DNA of 64,000 bases, taken from positions 34,190,385 through 34,254,384 of the forward strand of contig NC_056759.1 of the NCBI RefSeq assembly GCF_018687715.1, written 5' to 3'. The position numbers and the translations under genes are program-made. The notes beneath the pieces are model-generated. The model was not told where the DNA came from. It made no database searches and saw nothing but the letters and a program-made list of their open reading frames with translations. The stretch is from Carya illinoinensis. Its lineage: Eukaryota > Streptophyta > Magnoliopsida > Fagales > Juglandaceae. Each line of letters begins with the position of its first letter. The first letter of the stretch is position 1. Below, piece after piece: positions 11,701 to 21,959 of this stretch.

Positions 11701-12465
11701 TAACAGGTTACAGGACCTAAGGTCCCTAGTCACTTAATTTGCTGCATAATGGGTTTATAAGAAAGCTTTTCTTTGTGTCCCGTAAAGGGAACTCAAAAAA
11801 ATAAGGGTGGGGGAGTTCTTTGAAATTTTTTCAATACAATTCTCATCTTGCATGTAAAAGCTGTGAATGTTCCATGTATTTGTGCATCTAGGAAGCTAAA
11901 TGCATATCTGACAATTTATCATGGCATTCACAATGTCTGAGGTGCTTATAATACTTTCTGCCTGTTTTATGGATTGGCTCTTTGAAATTGGAGCTGGGGT
12001 CTGTGGCATGATGGTTGGTGCTTGATTGACTTGCCTGGATGTTGTTGCTTGGTTGGGTTTGTCTGGGCAATGGGAGCCATCTATAGAAACAGCAGGATGA
12101 GAGAAGTAGCGGCCCTGTTCAGCTTTCTAAGGTTCTCATCAGACTCTAATACTTGTGTTTGCAGTCACAAGTTTTGTTGTTGCGCTGTTTCTGTAACCTT
12201 TATGTGCTTCATACAGTTTTTAGGGCGTGGCAAGGATGATGGTGTTCGTCTTAGTGCTATCTCTGGAAAAAAGGTTAGGCAACTAATTACATTGTATTAG
12301 GACCTCAAAGATTTGTGAATGAGATGATAGTCATAGAAAAAGTGATCTTCAATTACTTCCCCGGTTATGCAGATTCGATTGAAAGTTGATAGAACGAAGG
12401 AGGACAAGTTGGCAGAGAATAAAAGAAATGAACTGTTGAAATTTTTAAATGCTAGTTTTGATTGA
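8426..12465 (+). CDS. Ser/Arg-rich, probably nuclear protein; five exons, 164 residues
   Basis: Proposed exons are 8426-8649, 11235-11292, 11378-11440, 12217-12273 and 12373-12465 (495 nt with the TGA). All junctions are GT-AG and the reading phase is kept across all four introns, which strongly supports the model, although the first two donors (GTCCCC, GTGGTG) are weak. The ATG at 8426 opens a Ser-rich stretch, followed by Arg/His/Lys-rich runs such as SHRRRRHRSRRDRERNRE and a second basic region KRHKKSDRPKK. The C-terminus (FLGRGKDDGVRLSAISGKK, then a segment ending ELLKFLNASFD) is the only part of ordinary complexity and seems the conserved core. RS-like and lysine-rich composition suggests a nuclear RNA- or nucleic-acid-associated role; I do not recognise the family with certainty. 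A second coding-like segment follows the stop in the +1 frame. Confidence 0.7.
8759..8794. repeat. Poly(T) tract in intron 1
   Basis: About 36 consecutive T residues following a CT-rich run, about 110 bp into the first intron of the Ser/Arg-rich gene. Confidence 0.95.
9803..9890. repeat. Interlocking inverted repeats (A-B-A'-B' order)
   Basis: A (9803-9814, ATGTCGAGTATA) pairs with A' (9845-9856, TATACTCGACAT). B (9814-9844) pairs with B' (9862-9890) over about 28 bp centred on AATCTCTTTGTTAAT. Because B sits in the loop of A/A' and A' sits in the loop of B/B', the two hairpins cannot both form as simple stem-loops on one strand. Confidence 0.85.
9990..10112 (-). pseudogene. Fragment resembling a replication protein A (RPA1-like) C-terminal zinc ribbon
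   Basis: The minus-strand frame ending at 9990 contains VDLDQCFYYMSCANCNKA followed by TGYDYNDNFLC. An aromatic-rich strand, a CxxC pair and a further Cys match the start of the Rep_fac-A_C zinc ribbon in plant RPA1-like proteins, many of which travel with transposons such as Helitrons. The domain is cut at the third Cys and there is no complete gene. It lies in the spacer of the large inverted repeat inside intron 1 of a host gene on the opposite strand. The assignment rests on motif resemblance only. Confidence 0.45.
10626..10941 (+). mobile_element. tRNA-derived SINE in intron 1
   Basis: Contains a pol III A box (TGGCTCAATGGTT, 10648-10660) and, about 54 bp on, a B box (GGTTCAAATC, 10702-10711), followed by a non-tRNA body and an A-rich end. 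The sequence AATATGGTT occurs immediately before the element (10617-10625) and again at 10942-10950, as a 9-bp target-site duplication, giving a 316-bp insert. It lies in intron 1 of the Ser/Arg-rich gene in the sense orientation. The tRNA-like head lacks a cloverleaf good enough for a functional tRNA. Confidence 0.8.
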
Positions 12466-12652
12466 ACTTGTGGAGCTTGAAGTCAAGTCACTGGAATTAA
12501 GAAATCGTTTTAGCGAGGTAACCATACTTAAATATCCTTTCTTGAAGACCAAGCTGCCTAGACTGGGGTTCTATTTCACCAATTTGTGTTTGGCTTTGTT
12601 ACCCGTTGGATAGGAAAGCATTGTTGAATTGGAATCTGAGCTTCTATTATAG
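12464..12652 (+). other. Out-of-frame coding-like tail after the Ser/Arg-rich gene
   Basis: Starting one base into the TGA stop, the +1 frame reads ELVELEVKSLELRNRFSE (12464-12517) up to a GTAACC donor. After a TAG acceptor, 12614-12652 continues in phase with ESIVELESELLL and a stop. Both pieces are acidic and helical, and the splice phases agree, so this looks like true coding sequence separated from the upstream exons by one extra base. Either the gene has suffered a 1-nt insertion, or this is an alternative or decayed 3' end. Confidence 0.45.
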
Positions 12653-12954
12653 TTGTGGTGAGAAGAGTGTATTGGATTTTGGTATTGTATTTTATCAAAT
12701 TGATGCTTCATTTATGTTATTGCTTTATATGAACAGCGTACAAGTCTTCTCTCTCCATCCCTTTCTGAGAAAAAGCCCTCTTGGCCCTTGGGCGTGAGGG
12801 TCAATGGACTCTTGTTCTGAACTGATTTGGATGGTATACACGTACTGCAGTTTGATACATGAATTAGTAATAAAATCAATGATCAATGTAAAACTTGTAT
12901 TCAAAAGCCGAGTAGCGCAATGCTAGCCAGGTACAAGCTTTATGTGCAACTGCA

Positions 12955-14181
12955 AGCTTGGGTCCCATTAGGAAAAAACAATTCTTTTCACGGTAAAATC
13001 CATTAATTTACAAAGGGTATGTGCAAAGCTTGTACAAATCATTGCTGAAGTAAATTAATATCTTTTATTGATAATGTTATTTAAACGGAATAAATTAGAT
13101 TATAACATTTGACAAGAAAAAAGAAATATTTTTTTAAATCTTTGATTTCTCAAACGGAATATGTAGATGATAGTTAATTTAAAAAAAGAAAAAAGAAAAT
13201 AGAGCAAAGTTCTAAACTAATCCCACAACACAATGGACGTTTGACCAAAATTTCTTTAATCCCTTGTTCCTACAAGCTCAGCGACTGCCTTCTCTGCCCA
13301 AGATGAGCCTACTTATCTATCCCTTATTCCTGCATTCTATGTTCTATATTTTCTTTTGGAGATTTTGCTATTATCGTGAATTTTTAATTCCTTTCTGGGT
13401 TTAAACTTTGCACATAAGGAATCTGTTTCACTGACGAAAATGGTCTCCAAGAATTTATCTGTGCGTAAATCGAATTAAAATCCTTTTTGCTCGAACTTTA
13501 TCCACTTCAATACATGGAGATCTGCTCCAATGTCGTTGGCATTACAGTTTTCTTTCACACCCTTTAAGGAATTTGTTTTAGAATCGAGAAATACTTTGCG
13601 TAGAGTCAACGTAGGAATCATACAAAAAGTGATTTTATACGCTGATGTGTTAATCAAATATTTTCTTTGAAATTGAGTTTTTTAATTAACTTTTTGTTAA
13701 TTTAAGACATACCTCTAGGCACATATCCATTCCGTTACGTGTTTCTAATTCAATTTTATCATTTCTGGTTTTTTTTCCCCCCACTATTAAATCAAGAACA
13801 GGGAACAAAAAGAAAAGTATTTAAACGATCTCTGGTCTATGCCTGTTTCTATTGACAGATCACTTTCCAAATCAAGCAACAATCTTCTCTATTTTTGTAA
13901 CAACATGATTTTAGGAAATTAGCATTTACTTTGTAATTACCATATTCAATTAGTTACCTTAGATAGACTTATTCTTGTATCTATTTATTCAAATAATGTC
14001 TCAATGAAAAAATCAAGTGTATCAAATACAAAAGTTTGTATTCTTGACAGTTTCTTTGCAACAAAGTGGTTCGTAGGATGAACTAAAGTTTGTAACCTCG
14101 AATTTACATTAATTCCTGTCCTTAAGTTATTCAATTTCCTGCTATTCAAGGCAGCTGAAGACAACAAATATCACGAAAAAA

Positions 14182-14186
<5 letters not shown>
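12955..14186. other. Unit A left segment, non-coding
   Basis: Spacer between the Ser/Arg-rich gene and the first PMEI copy. It is homologous to 26374-27157, 38590-39540 and 55129-58242 (minus insertions). A minus-strand frame of about 60 codons (13475-13657) is roughly kept in three units but has no recognisable domain, and the opposite strand is also open for part of it; I do not call it a gene. Confidence 0.6.

Positions 14187-14240
<54 letters not shown>
14187..14240. repeat. (AG)n microsatellite, unit A
   Basis: 27 AG dinucleotides downstream (3') of PMEI copy A. The paralogous tracts are 81 bp (27158-27238), 22 bp (39541-39562) and 49 bp (58243-58291). Confidence 0.95.
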
Positions 14241-14242
<2 letters not shown>

Positions 14243-14457
14243 ATAAATTTTAAGGGAATGACTAGTGCTATCCGGAGTCAAGAAAACCCATTATATTTCT
14301 TAGAACGCAAACCAAAGCAAAATATCGAAGCTTTAGGATACTATAAAGTTTCACAGACCAAGAATTTTTATTGGGCAAAGCTTAGCCAGTTTAATGAGAT
14401 AATGATCAGTCTCTCAATAGAGATTGATATTATATAATAATGAGAGCAGCTAAAACA

Positions 14458-14979
14458 TTAGTGACCCGCCAGTTTATTGGTAATCGCCAAGACAATGCTG
14501 CAGAGCTGGCTGAATGTCGCACTCAAACTAAGTATGGGAGAGGCTTTGCCCATTTCCTTCAAACCATTCTCACATGAATCAGAATCGCTCATTGCAGCAG
14601 ACACCCATGTTAATACATCACTATACTTTTTAGACTTCAAGGACGTGAGGGAGTCCTGGAGTCGCTCACTTGCATCTTGGTAGTTCTCATTGCAATCTTT
14701 AAAGGCAGCGGATTTATCTTTCTGTTTGGAGAGCTGGCCCTGAATTTGCTTAGCCAGGGATGACGTCTGCTGCAGTGCAACTTTGGCTAGCACGCCAATA
14801 TCAGTAGCCCCACGGCTCTCCGAGTCAGATTGAAGGGTTTTTGTGCACAGATCCTTGTACAAAGTACGATCACAAGCTGAGATTATAAGATCAGCTTTTT
14901 GCGCTCCTGCAACATTGCTGCATTGCTACATTGCGCAGAGAGTGAAAAGCAAAAAGAAGAGCTTCAAAATCGGCTTCAT
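14458..14979 (-). pseudogene. PMEI/invertase-inhibitor copy A, nonsense mutation in the signal peptide
   Basis: Homologous throughout to the three intact copies. The ATG at 14979 opens MKPILKLFFLLFTLCAM, then codon 18 (14926-14928) is TAG. It also lacks one codon in the hydrophobic core relative to the others. After the stop the frame stays open to the normal end (...TNKLAGH), with the cysteines of the PMEI fold preserved (ISAC, KDLC, FKDC, DSCE). No in-frame ATG follows that would give a secreted protein with the first disulfide. The TATA box (15082-15089), promoter palindrome (15056-15074) and AATAAA signal (14367-14372, minus strand) are intact, so it may still be transcribed. The good preservation after the stop suggests a recent event or an assembly error at that base. 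Confidence 0.85.
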
Positions 14980-15055
14980 GTTTTCAAGACGAAAGATTAA
15001 TGGAGAAAATGAAGAAAACAGTTGGAATGCTATCAACTTCTTTATCTTACATTCA

Positions 15056-15089
15056 TTTCACAACTATTGTGAAAGCTTGTCTATATATA
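15056..15089 (-). promoter_or_regulatory. TATA box and palindrome of PMEI copy A
   Basis: TATATATA at 15082-15089 lies about 105 bp upstream of the ATG on the minus strand. The 19-bp palindrome TTTCACAACTATTGTGAAA (15056-15074) lies between it and the ATG. Both are shared with copies B and D and, with one changed base in the palindrome, with copy C. Confidence 0.65.
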
Positions 15090-16032
15090 GAGAGAGAGTG
15101 AGAGAGGGGTACGTAGATAGATATGCCCAAGCAAGGCGTATGACAGCTCTCTGTCTGTTTTAAGATGTCTCTTAGGGATTTGTTAGGACAGGCATGCACC
15201 AGTCGGTTTCATTTTTAATTAGGAGCTTATTTCGTTTGATCTGTGCATTAAGATAGGGGAGATTTGTTTCCTAATTTGTTTATTTACGTAGGGGATTTTG
15301 TTTTCGGATTTTTGCTTTTTAAACCTTAGTTATTGCTTTTAATTGATAGGGGATTTTGATGTATTCACATATTAGTTCTATATCTTGAAAACTTTGAATA
15401 CAATGGAATAGATAAAAATAAATAAATTAATATGTAAATGTGCTTTTAATTGGTGTATGGCCAAAAAAAAAAAAAGCCAAAACATTAATAAATACATTTT
15501 TATGCTAACTTATATCCAAACTTCCACATGCATTATAACACAGAAAATCAAAGTAAATCGGAAAGTGGAATTGTTATATAAAAAAAAGAAAAAAAAAAGA
15601 AAAAAAAAAAAGAGAGAAAATGCAATATAATAATTCCAGTCGTATAATTCCTCGGCTCTTCGTCGAAAAAGAGTCGCCATGAAGACAACTTCGTCAGCTG
15701 ATAACAGAGACCATCAGCACTAAGATGTGCACTACAGCTTTCGATATTTGGAGAGGTCAAAAGCTAAGTAGCGTAATGCAACTTTAGATGTGCAACTGCA
15801 AGCTTGGGTCCCATTAGGAAAAAGTAATGCTTTTGTACCGTGAGATCCATTACTTTACAAATAAATTAATATCTTTCTATTGATAATGTTATTTAAACGG
15901 AATAAGTAGATTATAACATTTGACAAAAAAAATATTTTTTTAAATCTTTGATTTCTCCAATGGAATATATAGATGATAGTTAATTTTTTTTTAATTTTTA
16001 AAAAAAAATTAAAGCAAAGTTCTAAACTAATC

Positions 16033-16609
16033 ATAAAGGGACTATTCGGATCAAAAGGCCCGAGATACCAAAAAGGCTCATTATATTACAAAAGGAAAAA
16101 TATAGTTGCAAACACAATTGTGCACTAATCTGTGCACCAATATGATGTGATTGGTCAAAATGTAGATTTTATTAAAAACAGTGTTAATTTAAATTTTAAG
16201 TATGAATAAATCAGTATTGGTACACAGATTAGTGTGCAACTGTGCTTGTATGTAGCAAAACTCATTACAAAAACCTAGAGGGTAGATCTAGTGGCCGCAA
16301 TGAGATAAGTAAGAAGAGTAAGAGAAGATGTGTGTCTCGCCATCTTTTACGAAAGGATAATGACACTAGGAAGTAACATGATTGTTCAAAATATCAAGTA
16401 ATGATTTGCACCGATAAATCCTAGATAAGATAAGTATCGCAAGTAAGTCTATATATACCAGGTAATCTTTGATAATTGGAAGGATAATTTGACTGCTATT
16501 TCATTTCACTCACTTAAACATTGGAATGTTTTCAGGTGAAGCCCTGCCAGCCTCCTTGATGATTTTTGGTGAATGGTTGCAAATTGGCCAGTGAGACACG
16601 TTCTTAACA
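16033..16609 (+). repeat. 5' LTR of the Tat element (with MITE insertion)
   Basis: Matches 25973-26373 along its length apart from a 170-bp insertion at 16094-16263. The first bases are decayed (ATAAAGGGAC against TGGGAGGGAC in the 3' copy). It ends in CA just before the primer-binding region. Confidence 0.85.
16094..16263. mobile_element. 170-bp Mutator-type MITE inside the 5' LTR
   Basis: Absent from the 3' LTR, which gives the empty site. It is flanked by a perfect 9-bp duplication ATTACAAAA (16085-16093 and 16264-16272). The terminal inverted repeats are about 40 bp: left GTTGCAAACACAATTGTGCA and the matching inverted right end near 16215-16255 share ACTAATCTGTG(C/T)ACCAATA. A 9-bp duplication points to the Mutator superfamily. 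It inserted after the retrotransposon did. Confidence 0.85.
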
Positions 16610-16824
16610 GTTGGCACCGTCTGTGGGATCTAGGTGATTTAGTGTGGTTCTCATATGCCAACTGTAACATGATCAACAGCAAGCCGAGCGATGGATGCAT
16701 TGCAGCCATCAATGGAAGCACGACTAATAGAAGCAAAGGAAAGATTAAGAAAGGCCCTAGAAGCTATGGAAATCTTGTGAAAAGAGAACGACAACTTGAG
16801 ATAGAAGAATGTCAATTCTAATAA

Positions 16825-17640
16825 TATCGATACGCCCGCTCATAGTGAGCAGGGTGAGGGAGAGACACATTGCAATATCGAAGCGGATACAGTGTGGGTA
16901 GAAAAAGAAAGAATGCATGATGGGTTGAAGGAACTAACGGGAAAATATGAGGAGATGGCGGAAAAGACGGGGAGCTTTTCCTCGATAGAAAGCCTGCTGC
17001 ATCAGATAGATCTACCATATAGCACACGGATTATGGTCATGCCGCTCCAGCCAAAATTCAAGGTTCCTCAAGTAGATATATATGATGGGTCCAAAGACCC
17101 AGTAGATCATCTGGAGAACTTTAAAACTCATATCACGCTCCACGGTTTTCCTGGAGATATTGTGTGCCAGGTTTTCCCTTTGACTTTAAAAGGGACAGCT
17201 AAGGGATGGTTTGGGACCCTCAAGCCAAAATCAATAGACAGCTTCGAAGAGTTGGCAAAATAGTTCCTGAACCAGTTCATGCCTAGCATGAGGCCAGCCG
17301 CCTACCTACTGACTGTCAACAAGGAACGCTGACAACGAATGACCAAGATGAAAAGATCACTTTGGCCGCCCTTTTGGGAGGAGTATGGCCACGCAGTCCT
17401 TTTATGGAGAAGTTGGCTTGAAGGACTCCTTTCCACTCTCAGAGAATTCATGGACAGGGCTGATGACTTTGTTAACGCGGAAGACACCCTGCAAGCATTA
17501 GTGGATCCTGGTAAGGAAGATAGGGGACTGAGCGAAGAAATGGGTAGGTTTACAAAAAAGCTAAGGCAAGTAGGCGAGAAAGAGCGTAGGAGAGGTGCTC
17601 AGATCACAGTCCTAGGCTGATACACAATAATCTAGGCATA
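16825..17640 (+). pseudogene. Tat gag (capsid) region, broken
   Basis: The frame at 16892-17263 carries the retrotransposon gag signature: PKFKVPQVDIYDGSKDPVDH, then LENFKTHITLHGFPGD and KGTAKGWFGTL. A TAG at 17261-17263 interrupts FEELAK/FLNQF, and a frameshift follows near 17330. The capsid C-terminus resumes at 17339-17620 with LREFMDRADDFVNAEDTLQAL. Ty3-type gag normally reads through without breaks, so this is a decayed copy. Confidence 0.85.
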
Positions 17641-17846
17641 CGAGAGGAAGGGAAGGAAAGAGGAGACCGTCGCCCTAGCAAGACAGGCAGTCGATACTGC
17701 AAATATCACCAGACAAGCTCGCACTGGACTGAAGACTGCATGACTATGAAGAAAATAGTAGCGGAATTAGTAGAGACCGGTGAGTTAGAACAAATGGTTG
17801 CAGAACGGTCAAGGTCGAGAAGGCGCCAAGAGTCTAGACAGGAAAC

Positions 17847-18430
17847 TTGGCAGAGTCAAGAACCGCCAAAATGGGGCTGATAGAGCCCCCCAAAGAAGTA
17901 ACGGGAAAAGGGAGGGCGCCCATTGGAGAGATAAGAACCATAGCAGGAGGCTTTGCTAGGGGCGGTATTTCAGCGTCCAGTCAGAAGGCATATGCACGGA
18001 AATCAAGATATGAAGAGGTGTTTTTAGTAGACAGGGCGCACAAGCTTCCAAAACTTAGCAACGAACGAATGGTGACATCTTTCGAAGAGGCAGACAGACG
18101 AGGAGTGTTGTATCTGCATGACGACGCCTTAGTAATCACCCTCGTGATAGCCAACTACACCACCAGGCGGGTGCTGGTAGACAACGACAGCTCTGACGAT
18201 ATACTATTTTGGTAGGCATTCGTAAAAATGGGCATCGAGGTCAACAAGTTGAGACTCTCCCCGACGCCATTAAAGGGTTTCTCGGGAGATATTATCCAGC
18301 CCGTAAGGGCGATCACCCTCCCAGTAATAGCAGAAACTGGAACACGGATGACGACCACCATGACAGATTTCTTAGTAGTAAAAGCTCTATTTTTTTATAA
18401 CGCTATATTGGGGAGACCAACACTTAACTA
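17847..18430 (+). pseudogene. Tat gag C-terminus and aspartic protease region, active site altered
   Basis: The frame 17847-18215 leads into TTRRVLVDNDSSDDILFW. In the family this position reads D-(S/T/N)-G-S-S; the glycine is replaced here by Asp, and the frame then stops at 18213-18215. Remaining protease sequence (LRLSPTPLKGFSGD, AILGRPTLN) continues in another frame to about 18430. The catalytic loop change alone should inactivate it. Confidence 0.75.
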
Positions 18431-18879
18431 GGGCGGTAACGTCCACATACCATCTCAAGATGAAGTTCCCAACCGATAAGGGGGTAGGTGAGGCAAGAGG
18501 CGAACAGGCCCTAGCACGGGAATGCTACATACATGAATTGCGAAAGGTCAAAAGCAAGGTCTGTATTGTGGAAGAGAAGAATGAAGCCTCGCCACCCCGT
18601 CCCCCACCTACGACACTGGCTTTTGAGGAAGATATTAAGGTCAGAGACGACCATAACTAGCAACATGCCAAAGTCAATGAACTATTGGAGCTTGTGGCAT
18701 TATATGCCAACCGCTCTGACGATATACAGGTCCCACCGGCGGATAGGGAAGCCCTAAAACAATTGCTAATAGAGCACCGGGATATCTTCACATGGAGCCA
18801 CTAAGAGATGCATGATATAGATAATGATGTCATCGAACACTACTTGGGCGTAGACCCAACACACAAAGCAGTATAATAG

Positions 18880-19690
18880 AAAGGGAGATCATTCAGTACA
18901 GAAAAGTATGCCGCTATTAATGAAGAGGTAGAAAGATTGCTCGCAACGGGTTTCATCAGGGAAGCCCATTATCTTGAGTGGTTATCCAACATAGTTATGG
19001 TAAAAAAGGCGAACGGGAAATGGAGAACGTGCGTAGATTTCACAGATCTAAACAAAGCTTGTCCCAAGGACAGCTTCCTATTACCACGCATCGACGTCAT
19101 TGTAGACGCAACAGCGGGGCATCATATGTTAAGCTTCATGGACGCATACTCAGGTTACAACCAAATACGGATGAACAAGGTGGACAAGGAGAAAACCTCA
19201 TTCATCACAGACCGATGGTTGTATTGTTACCAAGTTATGCCTTTCGGTTCGAAGAATGCAGGGGCGACCTACCAAAGGCTGGTAAATCAAATGTTCAAGG
19301 AATAGATTGGGAGATCTATAGAGGTATATGTGGATGACTTGTTGATAGAGTAAGGAACCCGCCCAACACCTTACGGATTTGCGAACGGCGTTCGAGATCT
19401 TACGCCATTATAAGATGATGTTGAATCCAGCAAAGTGTGCTTTTGGGGTCCAGTCGGGAAAGTTCATGGGCTTCATTGTATCCGAGAGGGGAATCGAGGC
19501 TTCTCCAGATAAGATAAAAGCCATACTCAACATGAAGCTGCCAAAGAACCTGAACGAGACCCAACGGCTGGCAGGTAGAGTGGTCGCTGGGAAGATTCAT
19601 AGCTTGATCAACAGATAAGTGCCTCCATTTTTTCCAAGTATTGCAGAAAGTAAATCCTTGGAATGAACAATGAGACGAGGCATTCGACAA
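18880..19690 (+). pseudogene. Tat reverse transcriptase region, broken
   Basis: RT motifs in order: GFIREAHYLEWLSNIVMVKK, CVDFTDLNKACPKDSF, LSFMDAYSGYNQI, then VMPFGSKNAGATYQRLVNQM, and the catalytic YVDD box at 19327-19338. A TAG at 19303-19305 separates the FGSKNAGATYQ block from YVDD, and a TAA follows YVDDLLIE. The next segment, with the thumb signature NPAKCAFGVQSGKFMGFIVS, is at 19379-19618. Confidence 0.9.
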
Positions 19691-20045
19691 ATTAAAAGTA
19701 TATTTGGCCAGTTCGCCCTTATTGAAACGACCAGAGCAGAGTGATGTACTTTATGCATATTTAGTAGTTTCCCCGCATGCTGTATCTGCCGTCCTAGTAA
19801 AGGAGGAGGAGGCCACCTAGCATCCGGTATATTACGTAAGTCGAGCACTCAGAAGGGCTGAAGCAAGATACCCTCGAATTGAACTGTTGGCTTTCGCTCT
19901 AGTAACGGCGGCCAGAAAGCTCCGACCTTACTTTCAAGTCCACAAAGTATGAGTACTCACAGAGACCCCCCTAGCAAAAGTCCTGAAAAAACCAGACAGC
20001 ATAGGCCGATTCATAGGTTGGTCGATTGAGCTGAGCGAATTCGAT

Positions 20046-20441
20046 TTGGAGTATAAGCTAAGGAAGGCTGTCAAAGGGCAAGCGCTGGCAGATTTTATGG
20101 TAGAATTCTCGAGATTTTCCCAAGAAACGATAGAACCATCGGAAAAGCCGTGGGTACTATTCATAGACGGCTCATCTTACCGAGAAGGTGGAGGCCTAGG
20201 AGTGCATTTATTGAGTCCTGACAAACAGGGACAACACTACATGGCGACGCTGGCATTCAAAGTAACAAACAACGAAGCAGAGTACGAAGCACTGATAGCA
20301 AGATTGTCTGTGGCAGCACGAAATAGGGTAACTGAGATAGAAGCTAGGTCTGACTTGCAAGTGGTTGAAAATAAAGTGTTGGGCCTATATCCTACGAAAG
20401 GCGAAAAATTAAAAAAATATCTAGCAAAAGTAAATTCGTGA
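20046..20441 (+). pseudogene. Tat RNase H domain
   Basis: Contains LFIDGSSYREGGGLGV (first catalytic Asp), NNEAEYEALIARL (catalytic Glu) and a SDLQVV block where GDSQLV is usual. The NNEAEYEAL form is typical of the additional RNase H of Tat elements. The frame closes with TGA at 20439-20441, shortly before the integrase. Confidence 0.8.
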
Positions 20442-20789
20442 CCTATTCTCGTATTTCACCATAACTCAGATACCAAGGGTGGACAATGAGGTCGCAGAAA
20501 AATTGGCACGGGCGGAATCCGGGATAGAAGAGGTACCTCTACCATGGCAAGTAGAAAAGAGGGTCGTCGAAGTCCCAGCCATTGGCATCGAAATAGGCGT
20601 CTTGGGATCTAACACTCCAGAATGGGCTAGCAAGATTGAGGAATACTTAGAAGAAGGAAAATTGCCATAAACAAGAGATGAGGCCAAGAGGGTGAAGAAA
20701 AAGGCAACTAGATTCCAACTCATTGAGGGAGTTCTTTACAAAAGGGGATTCTCAACCCCTTACTACGGTGCATCTCCACACAAGAAGCA

Positions 20790-21850
20790 CAGTACATCCT
20801 AGCAGAGATACACGAGGGGATATGTGAGAATCATTCCAGAGGAAGAACTTTACCCAGAAAAGTGGTCCAAGCGGGGTACTATTGGCCCAATGCTTTAAGG
20901 GATGCACGAGAGTTCAGCAAGAAGTGCGTCAAATGCCAAACGTATGCAGCAGTACCACACGCCACCCCTAAGGAGTTAACATCTATAACACCGTCATGCC
21001 CTTCGCCCAATGGGGTGTAGATTTGGTGGGACCCTTTCTACCAGGAAAAGGGGGAGTTAAATTTATGATAGTCACAATGGATTATTTCACAAAGTGGGCA
21101 GAAACGGAACCACTGGCAACCATCACAAGCAAGACCATGACAAAGTTCTTATGGAAAAATATTGTTTGCAGGTTCGGAATCCCCCAAAGTATTATAACGG
21201 ATAATGGGCACCAGTTCGACTCAGACCACTACAAGGAGTGGTGCGCTAAGTTGAAGATCAAGGCAAAGTATTCCTCCCCAGGCCATCCCCAAGCAAATGG
21301 TCAAGTTGAAGTAACAAACAAGGTATTACTCTCAATCCTTAAGAAAAAAGTCGCGGAGAAAAAAGGGGACTGGGCAGACGAGTTGCCAGGTGTACTTTGG
21401 GCGTACAAAACTATAGCAAAAACTCCAATGGGAGAATCTCCATTTACGTTGGAGTATGGATGTGAGGCGGTTGCCCCAGTGGAAATAGGGTTACCAACCT
21501 ACAGAACAAGCCATTTTTCAAGCAACCAGAACAATAAAAAAATAGAGGAATACCTTAACTTACTAGAGGAAGAAAGGGAGATGGCAGAAGCCCGGATGCT
21601 GCAGGAAAAGACAAGAGCCAAGCAATATTTCAATAAAAGGGTAAGGCCCAGAACCTTTAAAGTGGGCGACCTGGTCCTAAAGAAGAGCGGGGTGACTACC
21701 CAAGGCGAAGGGAAAATGGGACCACGATAGGAAGGTCCTTACCTAGTAGTGGCCAACAGTAGACCTGGATCGTATCAGTTAAAAGACAGCCATGGCAAAG
21801 AATTGCCACACCCATGGAACGAAAAGCACTTGAATAAATTTTATCAGTAA
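20790..21850 (+). pseudogene. Tat integrase, largest surviving ORF
   Basis: The HHCC zinc finger (IHEGICENHSRGRTL..., KCVKCQTYA) lies at about 20805-20945 in a frame separate from the core. The core ORF 20996-21730 has the catalytic triad: Asp in WGVDLVGPF, Asp in ITDNGHQFDSD and Glu in ANGQVEVTNK, followed by DWADELPGVLWAYKTIAKTP and GESPFTLEYGCEAV. The C-terminal domain (VGDLVLKKSG) stops at TAG 21728-21730, but its family continuation (GPYLVVANSRPGSYQLKD) is readable in frame to about 21850. The core itself looks undamaged. Confidence 0.9.
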
Positions 21851-21959
21851 CTTTTGTAGTGTTCCCCTTTTTTCTTTACATTTTGTCAAAACTTGCATTA
21901 TCACTACTTATGAGCATAGTGTGCTTTATTATTATTTCTCTACAATGAAAAGAGTTCCC

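Noticed and set aside
13475..13657. Minus-strand ~60-codon frame kept in several array units (also 26604-26816, 39084-39266)
   Set aside because: No known domain, start and end vary, and it is disturbed in unit D. Conservation is no higher than for the surrounding spacer as far as can be judged by eye.
15548..15760. Minus-strand frame in the unit A tail (and cognates at 41281-41484, 60829-61032)
   Set aside because: Interrupted at different places in each unit and extended by translated homopolymers. No domain recognised.
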